The position numbers and the translations under genes were made by a program. DNA of 64,000 nucleotides from assembly GCA_947247005.1 (NCBI GenBank), contig OX365947.1, positions 5,036,530 through 5,100,529 on the forward strand, in the 5' to 3' direction. Origin of the DNA: Spisula solida. Its lineage: Eukaryota > Mollusca > Bivalvia > Venerida > Mactridae. Of this stretch, positions 1 to 10,840 are shown piece after piece; the stretch's first letter is position 1, and every line of letters starts with the position of its first letter. A model generated the notes under the pieces. That model was not told the DNA's origin and did no database searches. It saw nothing but the letters and a program-made list of their open reading frames with translations.

Positions 1-494
1 ATTTATATTACATATACCTGCATCAAACAGTAACCTCCTTTAAGGTGGTACGCGCACCTTTTATCTTACGGTCGATTTTTCTCCGAAACATCTTAAAATT
101 ACATAATAAGTATCTAAAACGACATTTAAAATTGTATAAATCATATCTTCAGTGGCTATATTAGATGTACAATATTCCATGACTGTCTGTTGGAATATGT
201 ATTTTCGTCTTGTGGACTATTTCTTTGTGTCACAAATACAGTATTTCTATTATATATGATTTCAAGTACCTACTACACTTAATGGTAAGCATGGAGTTTT
301 AACCTCTTTGCTATGCACCAGACGCAAGACAAACAAACACTATCAACTAGGCTGGTCCTTATAACTTAAAGATGAATACATGTAAATGTACATTCTCTAC
401 ACAGCCGCATTAATTTGTTTCATTAATGTTAAATATGTTGTACATGTACTACAAAGGAAAACATTCAACTATGATTTGGCTTTGCTTTTTTCAG

Positions 495-682
495 ATCGCG
501 TTCGCATTTGGTCTGATGATAGCCGTATGTATCCAAATGATTGGTCATGTGACTGGCGGCCATATGAACCCTGCAGTTTCCATAGCAATGGCGGTAGCTA
601 TGCAAATCACCCCAACACGTGCTCTCTTCTACACACTGTCACAGAGTATTGGTGCTATCCTAGGGTCCTTATTGTTGAAAGG
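495..682 (+). CDS. Aquaporin exon with first NPA loop
   Basis: The acceptor is the pyrimidine-rich tract ending TTTTTTCAG at 494 and the donor is GTAAGT from 683. Its 62 codons plus two bases begin [11 protein letters not shown] and contain [13 protein letters not shown], that is helix 2, loop B with the first NPA half-helix, and most of helix 3. It ends in phase 2 and joins exactly to the G at 4339. No start codon belongs to it: the ATG at 426 lies in the intron, so the true N-terminus is in an earlier exon. Confidence 0.93.
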
Positions 683-3600
683 GTAAGTGGTCATTGCGTC
701 GTGATATGTTTGTTTAATATCCATTTAGAAATCTACGCGGGAATTATCAATGCGTTCTTTATAACACGCTCATACGCGAGCACCCGACACCATCATCATG
801 CATCTCCACAAGCCGACTACCTGACAACAACCAGCGTGACTGCATGCTGCACTCACGGAAAGATATAAGCTGGTCGACCCGCAATAGGATTAAAATGATC
901 TCTTCAATGAAATCACGTCACTGATCTTTCATTTTCTTAATTTTGATGAAGTATTATTGATACAATTTTGTTTTTGTCTTCGTTACCGACGCGACATGGA
1001 GCTGAAAGCGGTCGCTATATACCTCTAAACCAAATATGCAGTCGCAGTGTTTGGCTCAATGAAATACATGTCAGATTGTTCAATTTTATTATGTTTAACT
1101 TTAACCGCCGATACATAAACTACAAATATTAGGTCAGTTGATTTCACTGGCAGTCGTTCTTCAATGTTAACATAGACACTTTCTGAAGATGGTTGATTGT
1201 AAATCACCCGTGCTGATATTTATTACTCATTCACATTGGGATGAGATAGAAAACAGAATATTGCTGTTTGTTTAGCCTACAAATACGACCCACTAGTTGA
1301 TCTATATTCCTTAATTTTATGAGTATCATATATCAACATAAAAACCTCAACACTTCGCCAGTTCAAATGAAAACAAGGTGCTATATTTTTCATTCGGATT
1401 TAGATGCATTTGTATATGAGATTTTATTATCATTTAATCTATTTATAGACAATTTAATCGCATTTACTATTATCGTCATGCAGCGAAACCTGGCCCCGAT
1501 CTCCCGAAGAATCTCAAGTAGAAATCTCAACTGAAATTGAGATTTTGATAGTTTCAAAGTCTGAATTTGAGATAAATATTAATCTTGACTTCTCAAAATT
1601 TTGCTGTAATAAACTCAGAATAAGGTTTCTATTTTGTTAAACCAAGTTAGAGTACAATTTTGCATGGAAACTACCTCAAACGAGAGGTGACAAAATTTGA
1701 GTTGAGATTGAACTCAGATTGAGATGTTTCGGGAGATCGGGGCCTTGTCCTGTGATTATAAAGCTTATTTCATGCTTAAATCAACTTGCTTTGCTCCATT
1801 ACAGTGGAACAATTGAAACAGCTTAAAATTATCAGGAATCCAGTTTAAGGCTATCCACCTATTCCAGGGTAGCAATACCACGTGGCTTTTTGGCTACAGT
1901 TACAAGTAGAAATTTGTAAACATTGGAACACAAATATAGCAATAAGTATTTTATTTCTTCATCGATTTCTATAAAATATACGCCACGCTAAGGGGAAAAG
2001 TATTTGCTTTCCGTGAAATATAATGTATTTTTCAGCAGTTTTACCGATGTGTCCATTACCCTGTGAAACCTACACGTTCCATGGTTTCACAAGGTAATGG
2101 ACAAAACGGCACAGTCGCGGAAAAAGATTTTATATTTCATGGAAAGCTAATAATTGTCCCCTTTGCGTGGCGTATATTTCATAGAAATCGATAAAAAAAT
2201 AAAATACTTATGGCTTTTTTAGTTTCCAATGTTTACAAATTTCTTCTTGTAACTGTAGTCAAAAGTCACGTGGTATTGCTACACTGTATTCTAACATGAC
2301 CGATGATTTCGCCTCAATACATGTCCAGAAATCAGACACTGTTTTCAAAAGTTCAGTCCCTTGCGTAATTGTCCCCGACACCTAATTGGATTGTTTCCCT
2401 TTAGTCAATTCGATAATTATCTGGTTTATCTCGTTTAAATACCATGGCTACCGAATATCGATTTTTAATCCCCTTATCTCGCTAAATCTTGATGTGACCT
2501 GTGACATTATACATGTTACGCTTCATTAACTATCGAATATCGATTATGTCTGTCATAAAAATTATGTTGTTAGATATTGATGACACGAGGCAATGATTAT
2601 AACATTTGAAATTGGTGGTGTTAAAGACTATTTCAAAATTACGAGACATGAAAAAGACAAAGAACAAACATAGTGTTGTATACCGTCTGATATACACTGA
2701 AAGTGACGCCACGTCCTTTTTATAACATCATGCAGGTAAACAAGTAAAGCAAACAACATTCTCTCGCAAATTAACACTGGCTAAATATAAAACTGCGAGC
2801 TTAATGCATGTTAGAATCGAAATAAAATATTCAAACCCGTTAATATACCGGCTGTTATACAATGGTGTGTCGTTTTGACGCTTTGTATTGGCCACTCAAG
2901 CCTAGCTACGACCTTCTTGGTTGATTCATACCCGTCAGAACTCCAAACCATTGTATAACTGCCGGTACTGTTATTTAACATTTGAGACTAAAGGCTGCTA
3001 TAACTATGTAGTTCAGCAGTTTTACTGTTGTTACTAGGTCATTCAGCGTAGGCATTCCGCCTTTTGGTTGCTGTATCTTTTCTACTGGGTCATTCAGCTA
3101 GTTATAATTTATTATACTTTTCGACAGCTTGGACTTGGGCGGATCTGCGCTTGTTTAGTTGGGTATTGTGTCTTTATGTGTTTTTAATGTTTTCTGTGCT
3201 CGGCTGGTTAAGTTGAGTGCTGCCTTCCCTGTCTGACTTAATATACTCTTTATACTATGGTTCTTCATGATTTATTTCTTAAATATATACATGTTTCAGT
3301 AAATGACGACGCTTTTTATATTACTGTTTGAACCTTTTGAAGTTTGAGAACAAACTTGATTTGAGCATGAACAATGGAGCCTTGAAGTGCTTGTTGTGAG
3401 AGTACTTACCTCCTTAAAGTGGCAAGCATCATTAACATACGGATAACCTGCTCAAACCTTTGATACGTATGGTTTTTGACAAAGTTATCCAGAATTCGAC
3501 AAAGTTATCCAAACGTCAGACGTATCCAATTTTTAACCACTGGATAACATTACCCAACGTCGGGACAAGGGCTGATTAATATTTTTGGTTGGCAGTGTGT

Positions 3601-6600
3601 TGGGCACTTCTTCGTTTTAGGATTTCTGACAGCTAAAACTAGACATTATAGACGTTTTGCTGTGGAAACTGGGTCATTCAGCTAGTAATAATGTTTTATA
3701 CCTTTCGACAGCTTGGACTTGGGCGGATCTTTGCTTGTTTAGTTGGGCATTGTGCCTTGTATGTGTTTTTTGTTCCTGTGCTCGGTTGGTTCAGTTTGGC
3801 ATTGTGCTTTGTGTGTTTTTAATGTTTTCTGTGCTCGGCTGGTTAAGTTGGGTGCTGCCTTCCCTGTCTGACTTGATATAATCTTTTTTATACTATTGGG
3901 TGCTGGGGGATCAACAGGAAGCATACAAGCACCGACACGCACCGAAATTCTAACCTTTGACCACAGGCGAAATTATTTACCTATTGGCCACGAGAAGTTT
4001 GGCGTTAACTTTTGTTTATCTCGAGTAAAAATAAGAATACATACAGGTTATTTGTTTATGATTGAATATGGCTTACATCTCATCGTGCAGTGATAAAATT
4101 CAATATTTTCATGAACGCGTAGCAAATGTTCTATTTATTTTTGCTTATCTGTTGTCAAAAATGTTACTATTCATGCCAAATTACCACTGTGGTTAAACTG
4201 TTTATGAATATGTTATTCCATTCATATTTTTCAATTCAAAATTCGCCATCTTGGATTATGGTGAAATATTTAGAATTTTGCATCAAATCATACACCGACT
4301 TGTAGGAAATGTACTATATACATGTATTTATTTTGCAGGGTTTCTCCGAGTGCCGTGCATGACAACCTGGGTTTGACCACGGTCAGTTCGGACATTAATG
4401 CTGGACAAGGTTTTGTCTGTGAGCTTGTGTTCACATTTATATTGGTCACATCTATATTTGGCATCACTGATTCAAATCGAGTCATGTTCGGTAGCCCCGC
4501 CCTTGGCATCGGATTAACCGTTACTGTTTGCCATCTAGCCGGAGTAAGTAGCTCTTATATTTTATCAGAGTTATTACTCATGAACAATATAATTCAGTGA
4601 CGTATGAGGCGGTAAGACATGACCCAACACAAAGATACAACATACCATATTCAAAGACTGAGGCGACGTAAATAATACAGGGGGAGCGAATGTGAACATA
4701 AAGCCTAGGTCTCACTGAGCATTGTTTGCCTCAGCGATGTACACCCGATTAAAATTAAAGAACTATCAGGGCATCGGGGAACAGGTTTCTTATGGTCTAG
4801 GGGAAGCTTCGGGGAAGTCATAAGACAGTTTATGATATTGGAAGGAATTGTAATGAATCGGGTGGTATCGGAAAAAATTGGGAGAACATCGCTGATGTGG
4901 AAGTCCTCAGTGAGACTTAGGCTTAAGACTTACATTACTCTGGCCTAATTTTTACGATTGTTTGAAACTAAACTAATTTCAAACTCATGAATTAGACATT
5001 GTTATCAAACAAATCTCACTGGAACGTGACGTCAGACCAATACAGGACGTTGTTTATATCTCCGATAAATATCATTAGCCTAGACACATACAATTATACC
5101 TATGTTTTCAACTTCTAATTTATGATAAACACAATATCTGCATGCAGGCGATATGCAGCGTTTGCAGTGCCAAAACATCATAATCTGAACTGGCGAGAAA
5201 ACTTCAAATATTCCAGATATGTTTTGTCTAGAGTTGTAGAAATTTGTGTGATTCGATTACTAAAATGATATGTATTATTTTATCGCATGTAAACATCCGC
5301 GGCTGAAATAACGATTCATGTCCATGGCTCTAATTTCAATTCATTTTTTATTTGCACAGTTCTTTTGAGGTTATCCGTACAATAAGTATTTGTTCAGTAT
5401 GTTCAAGGATTTTCGAACAGTTCGTTTGAGGTTCATTTTTATTTGTAAAGTTCGTTTGGGGTTTCGCATAAACAGAATACACCACCAAACTTATGCGTGT
5501 AACATCGTATATGGCTCTCTTTTAATACAAATTGGGGATTCGTACGTAAAGATTCATTTACCCGGTAGTTTTCATTCTACTCTGTTTTCTGTCTCTAATA
5601 CAGCATTCTGTGGGGTGGCTAGTGGCACATTTTACTTTTTTCTCTTTTTTAAACCAACTTTAACAAATTCCCGTCCAAGATCAACATAAAACCGTAGCGT
5701 ACTAATACATGTGAACCTCGTTATCGTTGCAAGGAAGCTTCACATGAAGTGTTACTTTATTTGCCTCCGTAGCTCAAAGGTTAGTGCGCTTGCCGTATAA
5801 CCATGCGACCGGGTTCAAATACGGATGGAGTCACTCATATACCTGCCATATTTCAGCAGAAAACTGACTGGCAAATAAAGGCTATGCTCGAATTCCAACC
5901 AGCAGTTGCTAAGATAATGACAGACGGACTTGATTATACGTTTGTGGCTACTACACTGAATGAAGATACACATGCGTTTATTTTAAGCTGTATAAGAATG
6001 GAGCCATGTACGTTGTGACAAGCGTGTGAATATATTATGCAGCGTACACACCGCTGGTACCTAAAGTGAAACATTATCCCCTATTTAGCCTAATCTTATT
6101 GGAAAGGTCGTAAACTTAAACCCATCAAAGGGGATTTTAAGACATGATGAGGCATACTTGCTGAGTTATTCTCGTTTATATTATAAATCACATAAATAAA
6201 AAGCTTCATTAATTTCTTAGTAGCTGGATAAATGCTTAAATTATTTAAATAGAATTTGCAAACAATAAAAACAGTTGAACCTTATTTTGATGGGTTTTTG
6301 CCAGATTCGAAATATGTTCCATTTAAAGAGACATGCGCAATTTTTTGTTACAGTGAAGTTCCGCTAATAAGACCAGTCAAAAGGGTGGTCTTAATAGTGA
6401 ATCGGTCTTATTAGCGGACCTTTTTTGTTCTAAATTTAATACTTTGGGACCTTAATCTGACAAAATTCTGCATGATTTCAAAATAATCAAAGTGGTCTTA
6501 TTAGCGGAACTTTACTGTATATCGTAAAAATAATACATGTATTTTGTCATATGTACATTGTATTACGATCCATCTGAGAAAAATTATGTTGTATATTTTG

Positions 6601-9600
6601 ACCTGGGTTTTCATGATTTGACTTAGGTATTAAAGTGATACCAATTTGATTGCTATTTGAGACACTTCAGTTCCAGGTAGGGGTGGGCCGATACATCGAA
6701 ATATCGATGCATTGCGATTCCAAGTGTCCCGATAGTATGGATCGATAGTAAAAGTCTCGATCCAATAACTATCGCCGATAGTTAGCTCAAATATCGATAG
6801 TTACGATAGTTTCCTTTTCATATATATAGTTTATTATTAATTTAAATCATCTGTCGTTCTCGTTAAAAAACTAATTTTAAATAATCCCACGCACCAGTAC
6901 TGAAAACAATGCAGCATTTAATTAAATTATGTTAATCTTTTTCAGTACAATTCATTTTAAATCATTACAACAAATAGTAGATTAGTATGTTTTACAACAA
7001 AGTGATATATTAAACAGTGCAAATTTGCATTTACAAGATAATCTCTGGTTTTTGAAATCTTGACAATAACTATTGCAATAGTATCGCAATAGTTTCATGC
7101 AATACAATAGTATCGCAATAGTACTTTCAGCAATAGCAATAGTATTGCAATAGTAAAAAATGGACTCGATAGTCACCCCTAGTTCCAGGGCATGCCCCTG
7201 TATTTCGGACGATACCAGACATTCTAACATATAGTTGCAGTTCGAACGAGTGACGGGTGGGATGCATATACATGTATATATTTATATTATGTAATATAAT
7301 TATAATGATCTATGTATATTTCTTATATTGCAGATACCATTTACTGGGGCCAGTATGAACCCGGCTCGATCACTGGGTTCCTCGGTTGTATCCGAGTCGT
7401 TCGGGGACCATTGGGTAAATAAATACAGTATCATACTGTAAATCATTTATAAAATACATAGGGTTAGACTGTCAATCGAAATATATTGAGTGACAGGGTC
7501 GTATTATCACTCTATATAGGTATTTATCACATAACCTGCGGTCCAGGAGGGCCGTAAAGCCGTGCCGTAAATATCGTTCGGCACTCTCAGACTGTGCAAT
7601 AAATATTTAAATTAGCTTGACGTGATGTTAGCCAATCCATGCATTGATCGGTCAATGGCGTCAGGATAATATCAACGTCGCCATAACGTCACGCTCATTG
7701 TACCGCTGCATTTTGGCTGGAATATATGCAGCGTACATCATCCTTTTGAACAATAACGTGCATTTTTAAGGCTAAGTAATAAACAGAATCTTACATTCGT
7801 GTTCATAACATGACAAAAACAATATGACACTCGGCTAAGCCTCGTGTCATATCATTTTGTCCACTCGTTTAATAAAACTCGTATGTAATGAGCACTCATG
7901 CAAGCTCCTCTATTTACTACATATTTCGTGAATTAGTTGTCTTATGATGATACAATTTCAAGGATGTTATATGATGTCATACGATAAGGGACAGGTCAAA
8001 AAAGCTCGCCAATATATAAATCGATTATTCAGACCAGTCACCGGTTTTCATAACATTGTGTACATAAACTTTGCACTTTCTCTCATTAATATAGTAATTT
8101 TAATAGATAGTATGTGTATGAGTATGTACCTTTAATTTAGTGAATAAGGTGTTGGTTTTCACTGCCCCTTTTCTCTAATAAAGAGGTTTAAAACAACAAG
8201 AATACGATAGTATGATATTGCAAAATTAATTTTGTTTACAAGTGAACGATCGGGATAAACGGACTGTATAGTCTAGTCGGGATAAAAATCAAGTGACGCA
8301 GCGGTCGAGTCCACTATAACGATGTGAAACTAATTATAAAGGCTTATTCTGTACAAACAACTATAATTTCAATGCTAAACTAACATACTAAACTTCGCTC
8401 TACCTGTTTAGACAATGGTTGTATTTTTTTGCGTACACATAAACGACTACGTTTCTGTCACTATATCTCAAACGGACTATATTATATACAATTATTATTT
8501 GTTATATAGGTATACTGGGTTGGTCCTATCCTGGGCGGTGTTGCCTCAGCCATTGTATACAAGTTTTTGTTTAATCCATACAAGAGAAAGTTAACCATTG
8601 GAGAGGCTGCAACATTGATGTGTAAGTATAAAGCACTCATTCTAGCTAACCGGTTTCAAGATTAAAATGTTTACCCACCAAAAACGAGGCTTCACCAATT
8701 TCACTGAACAGTTCCGCGAATTAAAAATAAATTATACTACAAATCCACAGAATTGTTTCTTGCTGGATTTATATTTCAAGAGCTTTTGCGTTATGCTTAT
8801 TTAAAGCTCCAAATAAAACGAGACGGGTGATACACTATGCACGGAGCATCCACATATGCAACATCATGGCGACTGTAAGGCTTATCCTGTGAAACGGCAT
8901 ATTCAATACTAGCGCGCGAATAAGTAAAATCCTTTTAAGGGGATTGTCCATTTAGTACTTCATGAATGAATGCCTTCAATTACTTCATAGGCAATACTAT
9001 ATTTTGAGACAAGCAAAGATCTATCTGGACCATGCATCTGGGTCTGTAATTTGCCTTTCTCTGTTGAGTGCTGTTTCCCTTTCCGATTTGATAGCTTCGG
9101 TCTTAGTTTCACATTGTTACATAAATGACTGGAAAATGTTATTAGAATTATTTTATGAAATTCCCCAATTATATATGAGCCAGTCTCCAGGAAAACCTGC
9201 TATATTGACATTATGTAATTGTTATTATGTAACAAGGATTATAAAAAGCTCTTAAGTAAGAAAAATACATATCCATTGATTCTATTTTAAGTAATTTACA
9301 CATATAGTACTATATCTTAGCTTTAAAAGGTCGCATGAATTATATCGAAATCACATACTTCGTTGCTATGGTGACCAATGCCGTTAATGTATTCCGATTG
9401 AGAAAAACCAGGACTTAGTTGTTTAAAACAGTCATAGCCTTACTCTGAATGTTAACACTTTTGATTTTGATATATAATTTAAAAATTAAAACATAATTCT
9501 AAAACATGAAATTATTTTCAACAATTTATGTCAAAAATTGATCAAATGGTGTAATTATGAAATTCTTGTTATAGTAACGTCGAATAACGTTTCAATGACG

Positions 9601-10540
9601 TTTGCGACGTCACACAAAAAGCGCAAAATAGGGACTCTACAAAAACAGCTGAAACTTTCTTTAAACTCAAGATATTTATAAAAAAAAATTGTATTTTGCT
9701 TCATTAACATTATCCTTTAAGACAATGGAAAATCTCAAAATCAATATTTTTGTCAAAATAGCAGGTTTTCCTGGAGACTGGCTCATATATATTAAGTAGG
9801 ATATTGTGGACGTCATATTGGCCGAATTGCCATTATGCTCTTTTCTTTTATGTACTTGTGTTATTGTTCAACTGTTTATTGTTGAGGATCTCATGGAAGA
9901 TTGCCATTTATTATAATTGTCAAATGAGTTTCCTTGTAAAAAAAGTCTTTATCATTATTATTATTTAAAGCTCCTAAATCATCAACTAATAATTGTCAAA
10001 CTTAAATGCCAATCAATTGTCATTTGTCATTTTGACAGGAGCCACCTTCATGCAGAGGTAGCAATGTGTTAGTATACTGTTATTTTTGTGTGTTTCGTGA
10101 CCCACTGTTTTTTCTGATGAGTGTTGCCTTCCTTGTCCGATCACAGACACATGGTTTCAAATTATCTGAGTGTACCATGTATATAGAGAAGGCTGCGCAG
10201 TGGTCATGTTCAACCGCAACGGATATGACGTTACAGGAACTGGTATTCGTGCTCGCTGTGACAGCTGTAGAAAAACTAGGTACCATCCTTCGCAACGTCT
10301 TACCCGTTGCAGCTAAACATGGCCGCTGCACAACCTTTTCTCTATATAGGGTACACTCAGATAATGTTGACTCGGATTATTTGAAACCATGTGCCTATGG
10401 TCCGATTCGTTATCATCTGTTTTAATGTTTCAGTGGGATCAGAGGATATGGTAGTTATACCGAAGTCGTACTTCAAGGATGGATTTCCTGCAAATTCACA
10501 GGTGGTGACCATAAAAACGGACCAATCATCCAAGTTCTGA
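495..10540 (+). CDS. Aquaporin, AQP4-like water channel (3' five exons; N-terminal exon outside window)
   Basis: Integral membrane water channel of the MIP family. Joining 495-682, 4339-4543, 7334-7414, 8510-8621 and 10434-10540 gives one continuous frame (phases 2, 0, 0, 1) of 230 codons ending in TGA. All introns have AG acceptors and GT donors. Both pore loops are present: HMNPAVS in exon 1 and GASMNPARS in exon 3. The aromatic/arginine filter can be read as Phe (AFGL), His (VCHLAG), Ala (three residues before the second NPA) and Arg (NPAR). That is the AQP4 pattern; AQP1 has Cys at the Ala position. Family knowledge therefore predicts a water-selective channel lacking the classical mercury-sensitive Cys. 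The cytoplasmic tail is short and ends DQSSKF. About 30-50 N-terminal residues (start of helix 1) should lie upstream of base 1. The AQP4-like label rests on residue patterns, so orthology is not established. Confidence 0.93.
683..1491. other. Intron sequence without recognisable features
   Basis: AT-rich intron 1 DNA. Short open frames on both strands show no protein family or splice context. I see nothing else supportable here. Confidence 0.6.
1492..1744. mobile_element. MITE family 1, copy 1 (GGCCCCGATCTCCCGAA termini)
   Basis: The 253-bp element begins GGCCCCGATCTCCCGAA and ends with the reverse complement, TTCGGGAGATCGGGGCC. Subterminal 'AAATCTCAA' / 'TTGAGATTT' motifs form further hairpins. 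There is no coding capacity. Two more copies are at 12698-12917 (left end decayed) and 33694-33947, which confirms a mobile family. The target duplication is not clear, so no superfamily is assigned. Confidence 0.85.
1865..2286. mobile_element. Foldback MITE family 2, copy 1, with 5-bp TSD TATTC
   Basis: The 422-bp element starts CAGGGTAGCAATACCACGTG and ends CACGTGGTATTGCTACACTG. The two halves are near-perfect reverse complements almost to the centre. TATTC flanks both ends (1860-1864 and 2287-2291). A second full copy is at 16591-17016 with a different 5-bp duplication (ATCTT), and a right half is at 25864-26079. Five-base duplications occur with Transib among others, but the ends do not decide the superfamily. 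Confidence 0.9.
2848..2965. mobile_element. Short TA-flanked MITE
   Basis: An inverted repeat CCGGCTGTTATACAATGGT / ACCATTGTATAACTGCCGG bounds 118 bp, with TA on each side (2846-2847, 2966-2967). TA targets fit the Tc1/mariner group. Only one copy was seen in the window. Confidence 0.65.
3008..3250. repeat. Dispersed repeat with GGTCATTCAGC motif, copy 1
   Basis: It carries repeated 'ACTAGGTCATTCAGC' phrases and ends in 'GGTTAAGTTGAGTGCTGCC...'. The same phrases recur in the same order at 3643-3900 and 44560-45010. No coding potential is evident. Confidence 0.6.
3643..3900. repeat. Dispersed repeat with GGTCATTCAGC motif, copy 2
   Basis: It repeats the layout at 3008-3250: a 'GGTCATTCAGC' phrase, 'TTTCGACAGCTTGGACTTGG', then 'GGTTAAGTTGGGTGCTGCC'. 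Copies 1 and 2 lie about 600 bp apart in the same intron, so one may be a local duplication. Confidence 0.6.
4035..4312 (-). repeat. Dispersed repeat, uninterrupted copy (empty site for the 23.7-kb insertion)
   Basis: The reverse complement matches 23587-24312 but lacks the 361 bp inserted there. At the junction this copy reads ...TTGAAAAATATGAATGG, which provides the pre-insertion state. It ends a few bases before the aquaporin exon acceptor at 4338. Confidence 0.75.
4339..4543 (+). CDS. Aquaporin exon, loop C to helix 5
   Basis: The acceptor is TTTTGCAG and the donor GTAAGT at 4544. It codes [37 protein letters not shown]... and ends [11 protein letters not shown], covering the extracellular loop C, helix 4 and helix 5. 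The His in VCHLAG is the filter histidine found in water-selective aquaporins. It ends in phase 0. Confidence 0.93.
4702..4923. mobile_element. MITE with TAA target duplication (PIF/Harbinger-like)
   Basis: A 222-bp element with termini AGCCTAGGTCTCACTGAG and CTCAGTGAGACTTAGGCT. TAA lies on both sides (4699-4701 and 4924-4926). A three-base TWA duplication is typical of PIF/Harbinger. It has no open frame of note. Confidence 0.75.
4927..6348. other. Intron 2 sequence, mostly featureless
   Basis: Apart from the tRNA-like segment at 5761-5830, I see only AT-rich intron sequence. The 99- and 71-codon open frames at 5390 and 5803 have no recognisable motif, and the second starts inside the tRNA-like repeat. 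Confidence 0.5.
5761..5830 (+). repeat. tRNA-derived SINE head or tRNA relic
   Basis: It contains an A-box-like TAGCTCAAAGGTTAGTGCG and a B-box-like GGGTTCAAATAC at tRNA spacing. The arms do not fold into a full tRNA, so a SINE head is more likely than a working tRNA. Confidence 0.5.
6351..6517. mobile_element. TA-flanked MITE, pogo/Tigger-like ends
   Basis: A 167-bp element with termini CAGTGAAGTTCCGCTAATAA and TTATTAGCGGAACTTTACTG. TA is at both edges (6349-6350, 6518-6519). An internal repeat of the terminal sequence near 6405-6418 gives a third arm. CAGT ends with TA targets are typical of pogo/Tigger-derived MITEs. Confidence 0.85.
6678..7181. mobile_element. hAT-type MITE with 8-bp TSD GTTCCAGG
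   Basis: A 504-bp element beginning TAGGGGTGGGC and ending CACCCCTA, exactly flanked by GTTCCAGG (6670-6677 and 7182-7189). An 8-bp duplication with AGGGGTG ends is the hAT signature. The interior is rich in ATCGATA and GCAATAGTA subrepeats and has no transposase. Confidence 0.92.
7334..7414 (+). CDS. Aquaporin exon with second NPA loop (81 bp)
   Basis: The acceptor is TATTGCAG and the donor GTAAAT. It has exactly 27 codons, [21 protein letters not shown]..., ending HW. An 81-bp exon carrying the second NPA box is a conserved feature of AQP0/1/4-type genes. It sits just after a hAT-type MITE in the same intron. Confidence 0.95.
7416..8509. other. Intron 3 sequence
   Basis: It holds a strong short palindrome at 7823-7853 (ATATGACAC ... 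GTGTCATAT around GGCTAAGCC). Otherwise it is AT-rich sequence with no supported gene. Confidence 0.5.
8510..8621 (+). CDS. Aquaporin exon, helix 6
   Basis: The acceptor ends TATATAG and the donor is GTAAGT at 8622. It codes [28 protein letters not shown]..., the last membrane helix plus the start of the cytoplasmic tail. YWVGPI is the standard aquaporin helix-6 motif. It ends with one spare base that pairs with TG at 10434 to make a Leu codon. Confidence 0.94.
9171..9790. mobile_element. MITE with long terminal inverted repeat
   Basis: The left end has GAGCCAGTCTCCAGGAAAAC from 9177 and the right end GTTTTCCTGGAGACTGGCTC at 9764-9783. The inverted match extends over about 35 bp on each side. 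About 620 bp, AT-rich, no coding sequence. TA dinucleotides at the edges suggest a TA target, but the surrounding TATATA makes the exact edge uncertain. Confidence 0.75.
10136..10408. mobile_element. Palindromic element at the end of aquaporin intron 4
   Basis: The left half (CACATGGTTTCAAAT, TCTGAGTGTACC, TATATAGAGAA) recurs in reverse complement in the right half (TTCTCTATATA, GGTACACTCAGA, ATTTGAAACCATGTG). The full span folds into a long imperfect hairpin. The open frames read across it on both strands are a consequence of the palindrome. The target duplication was not resolved. Confidence 0.7.
10434..10540 (+). CDS. Aquaporin terminal exon, C-terminal tail
   Basis: The acceptor is TAATGTTTCAG. 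The exon reads [23 protein letters not shown]..., ends TDQSSKF and then TGA at 10538. The tail has little recognisable sequence, as is usual for the family. The exon begins about 25 bases after a large palindrome (10136-10408) that fills the end of intron 4. Confidence 0.85.
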
Positions 10541-10828
10541 AACAACTATTGCATGCAATGTAAACTGTGTCAAAACAAGTACCCTATACAATACTTACAA
10601 CGACATCCAACACGTACAACGGATTACGACACGTGCTACAACGGATGACGTCACGTGCTACAACGGATGACGTCACGTGCCTAATCAAGTTTTATATCCA
10701 GCTGTAAATATTCATTCTCGTCACCCAGCGTATTCTTCTGACACCAGAGTCCGGAAACTTGACTAACCACTGATACACGAGGATGTAAATATTGAATGAA
10801 ACATGTAAACCCTAACACCCTTAACAAT

Positions 10829-10834
10829 AATAAA
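10829..10834 (+). terminator. Candidate polyadenylation signal for the aquaporin gene
   Basis: AATAAA lies about 290 bases after the stop codon. A second AATAAA is at 11173-11178. Either could end the transcript; the sequence alone does not decide. Confidence 0.4.
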
Positions 10835-10840
10835 ACCTCC

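Noticed and set aside
386..868. 160-codon frame overlapping the first aquaporin exon
   Set aside because: It is in another frame of the exon and runs through both introns; no domain.
10066..10425. 119-codon and opposing 83-codon frames before the last aquaporin exon
   Set aside because: Both read through a palindromic element, which gives similar frames on both strands.
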